Assembly (NCBI GenBank): GCA_030159075.1
Contig: BROG01000228.1
Location: 604,501 to 668,500 of the forward strand
DNA: 64,000 bases
Source: Atrina japonica
Taxonomy: Eukaryota; Mollusca; Bivalvia; Pterioida; Pinnidae
Direction: 5' to 3'
The position numbers and the translations under genes were made by a program. Positions 62,107-64,000 of the stretch are shown here, piece by piece (position 1 is the first letter of the stretch; every line of letters starts with the position of its first letter). The notes under the pieces were generated by a model. That model was not told the origin of the DNA. It worked only from the letters and a program-made list of their open reading frames with translations, and made no database searches.

Positions 62107-62242
62107 ATCGACAGTGCATAATAACCTTTGGGGTTTCATTTCCGTTGTTGTCTTCTGTAGATATCCAAGGTACAATATCGACAATGCATGCATAATAACC
62201 TTTGGGGTTTCATTTCCGTTGTTGTCTTCTGTAGATATCCAA
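62107..62242. repeat. Tandem duplication of ~65 bp
   Basis: 'ATAATAACCTTTGGGGTTTCATTTCCGTTGTTGTCTTCTGTAGATATCCAA' is repeated exactly at about 62118 and 62192. Confidence 0.9.
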
Positions 62243-62514
62243 TGTGTAAACTCATTAGATTTGCCTAGGTATATAACATTATGCAAATGATAACAGTAGC
62301 TTAAGTGAATATTACACTTCAAGACAAATAGTATGTTAGATTTATGTCTTGACGAGAAACATAAAATTTGAATTAAGACATATTCTCTGAGGTATAACTA
62401 AGTAAAACTACATATATTACCGAAAATTCCGAGAAAGAGAAACCGAATATTTGCGTTTAAATTTAGATCACAAATTGCATCAGAGATGATAATATTTAGA
62501 GAGATTGCAAATAC

Positions 62515-62920
62515 ACTTAAAAGGCATTAGCTATTTTAGCTCACTTGAACCGAAGATTCAAGTGAGGTTTTCTGAACATCTTTTGTCCATAACTTTTCAC
62601 ATTTTCGACTTCTTTTGCAAAACATCTGAATGGAGTTTGATGAAATTTTATAGGAAGGAAGTAATCAACATCCTCTACCAGGTTTGTTCATTTCAGCCAA
62701 TTCGGCCAAAGGGGATCCAGGGTGGGGTAAAAGAGTGGGTAACCAGGATCCCCCTCTTAAAAAATATTTTCCACCAGAGCTCCTGCAAGGATTGAAAAAA
62801 ACTACTTGCATCTGAGTGATCTACGTTTATCTTTAATTTGTTATTGTATATCAAATATAAGTAGTACAAGTAAGAAAATCGAAATATTATTTTATAAACA
62901 CAGCTAATGCCGCTTTACTA
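62515..62920. mobile_element. MITE-1 with an inserted hairpin-headed repeat
   Basis: The termini CTTAAAAGGCATTAGCTAT (62517) and CACAGCTAATGCCGCTTTA (62898) bracket the MITE-1 3' interior (62830-62900). They also bracket an insert from about 62538 that opens with the hairpin CTCACTTGAA/TTCAAGTGAG (62540-62566) and includes 'CCAATTCGGCCAAAGGGGATCCAGGGTGGGG'. Confidence 0.6.
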
Positions 62921-62968
62921 CTTGTATTATAGATATGGGTCACAAATTTGTTATTTTATGCGGACTGA

Positions 62969-63132
<164 letters not shown>

Positions 63133-63599
63133 TACAGCATGTTTATTTTAGAGTCAACTTATGATTTGTTTCTTTTTAAATGCTGATCGACTAAGGAACC
63201 CGCCACGGGCAGTTGATGACAAAACGTAGGTTTCTATATGAGTATATCTACAATCTATACAACGAAATCAATTCATCTAAAACTCAAATTTTCAAATTGG
63301 ATCGATTGACCACACCTAATCAACGTGGTTAAATCATTGCATATCAATATGTTTAAATGTATTGCAGACGCCATTCGGCTTCCGGTTTCCTATGACACCA
63401 ATTCTGCTTTTCAACTAAGGAAGTAATTAGACATTTTCAAGTTGTTATTACTTCAATGAAGTTCTTAAAATAACAAATTAATTCTTTATATTTGTGATTG
63501 AAATAAACCAATACAAAGGTATTATTATGAAAACAGAATTTATCGTCAAACAAACCATTTGCTGTCACATGAATTTGCAAGTGGTTTTGGCGTCTTTTA

Positions 63600-63811
<212 letters not shown>

Positions 63812-64000
63812 CTTAGAAAGGAATATTGTATGGCACGTCTTTTTGCTTGTTAGGAATGATACTGTACTAAATTATTGTGGTAATGGTAAGTATATCACAC
63901 ACTGTAACATTCATTTCTGATGTGTGTTTTATTTTTATACATATCTTGATGCACTTATTAAGCTACACATCAGGATTCCTAATACGTAAAAAAACTAAAG

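Overview
This looks like about 64 kb of nuclear DNA from a bivalve mollusc. The sequence is AT-rich, has very low gene density, and is full of long (TA)n, (GA)n/(CT)n and (CA)n tracts. It carries tRNA-derived SINEs whose 3' end reads 'CTGAAAAATTGTTGAGTGTGGCG...', and many 5'-truncated Penelope-like retroelement tails ('GTGACCGGTCAACAGGGGATGCTTACTCCTCC...') of a kind I associate with oysters and other bivalves. The lineage call rests on recognising repeats and on the gene types, not on any search.

Two host genes can be supported, both on the minus strand. (1) A complete five-exon phytochelatin synthase gene occupies 4258-16417. Its exons join in frame to a 471-residue protein with the Cys-His-Asp catalytic triad and a Cys-rich C-terminus. 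(2) A two-exon gene for a small secreted peptide precursor occupies 26437-30773. Its last exon encodes a dibasic site followed by an insulin A-chain-like segment; its first exon encodes a signal peptide and a Cys-containing segment that is not a normal insulin B chain. The exons match in phase and an AATAAA lies about 60 bp after the stop. I treat this as a candidate divergent insulin-like peptide.

Layout: 1-4250 repeats and unremarkable sequence; 4258-16417 phytochelatin synthase with repeat-laden introns (a 64-bp array copied from the start of exon 3, MITEs, and a degenerate array of nuclear-receptor-type half-sites in intron 1); 16757-18489 an element with perfect 27-bp inverted ends; 18520-20690 a dead Tc1-like transposase and a dead LINE; 21-24.4 kb microsatellites and a pogo-like element; 24.4-26.1 kb Penelope-like tails; 26437-30773 the insulin-like candidate, with an inverted-repeat element 80 bp upstream of its start codon; 33.0-33.5 kb a 27-bp coding minisatellite; 34.6-47.6 kb a graveyard of Penelope-like remnants, MITE-1 copies and a ~359-bp repeat; 48.4 kb a dead LINE; 49.3-53.8 kb tandem repeats and a SINE; 54-64 kb mostly unrecognised AT-rich sequence with long microsatellites, SINEs and a tRNA-like sequence.

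The two genes have no evident functional link. No rRNA, intact tRNA, CRISPR, or bacterial or viral gene was seen. Coordinates of old repeats are approximate; exon boundaries of the two genes are read to the base from splice consensus and frame.
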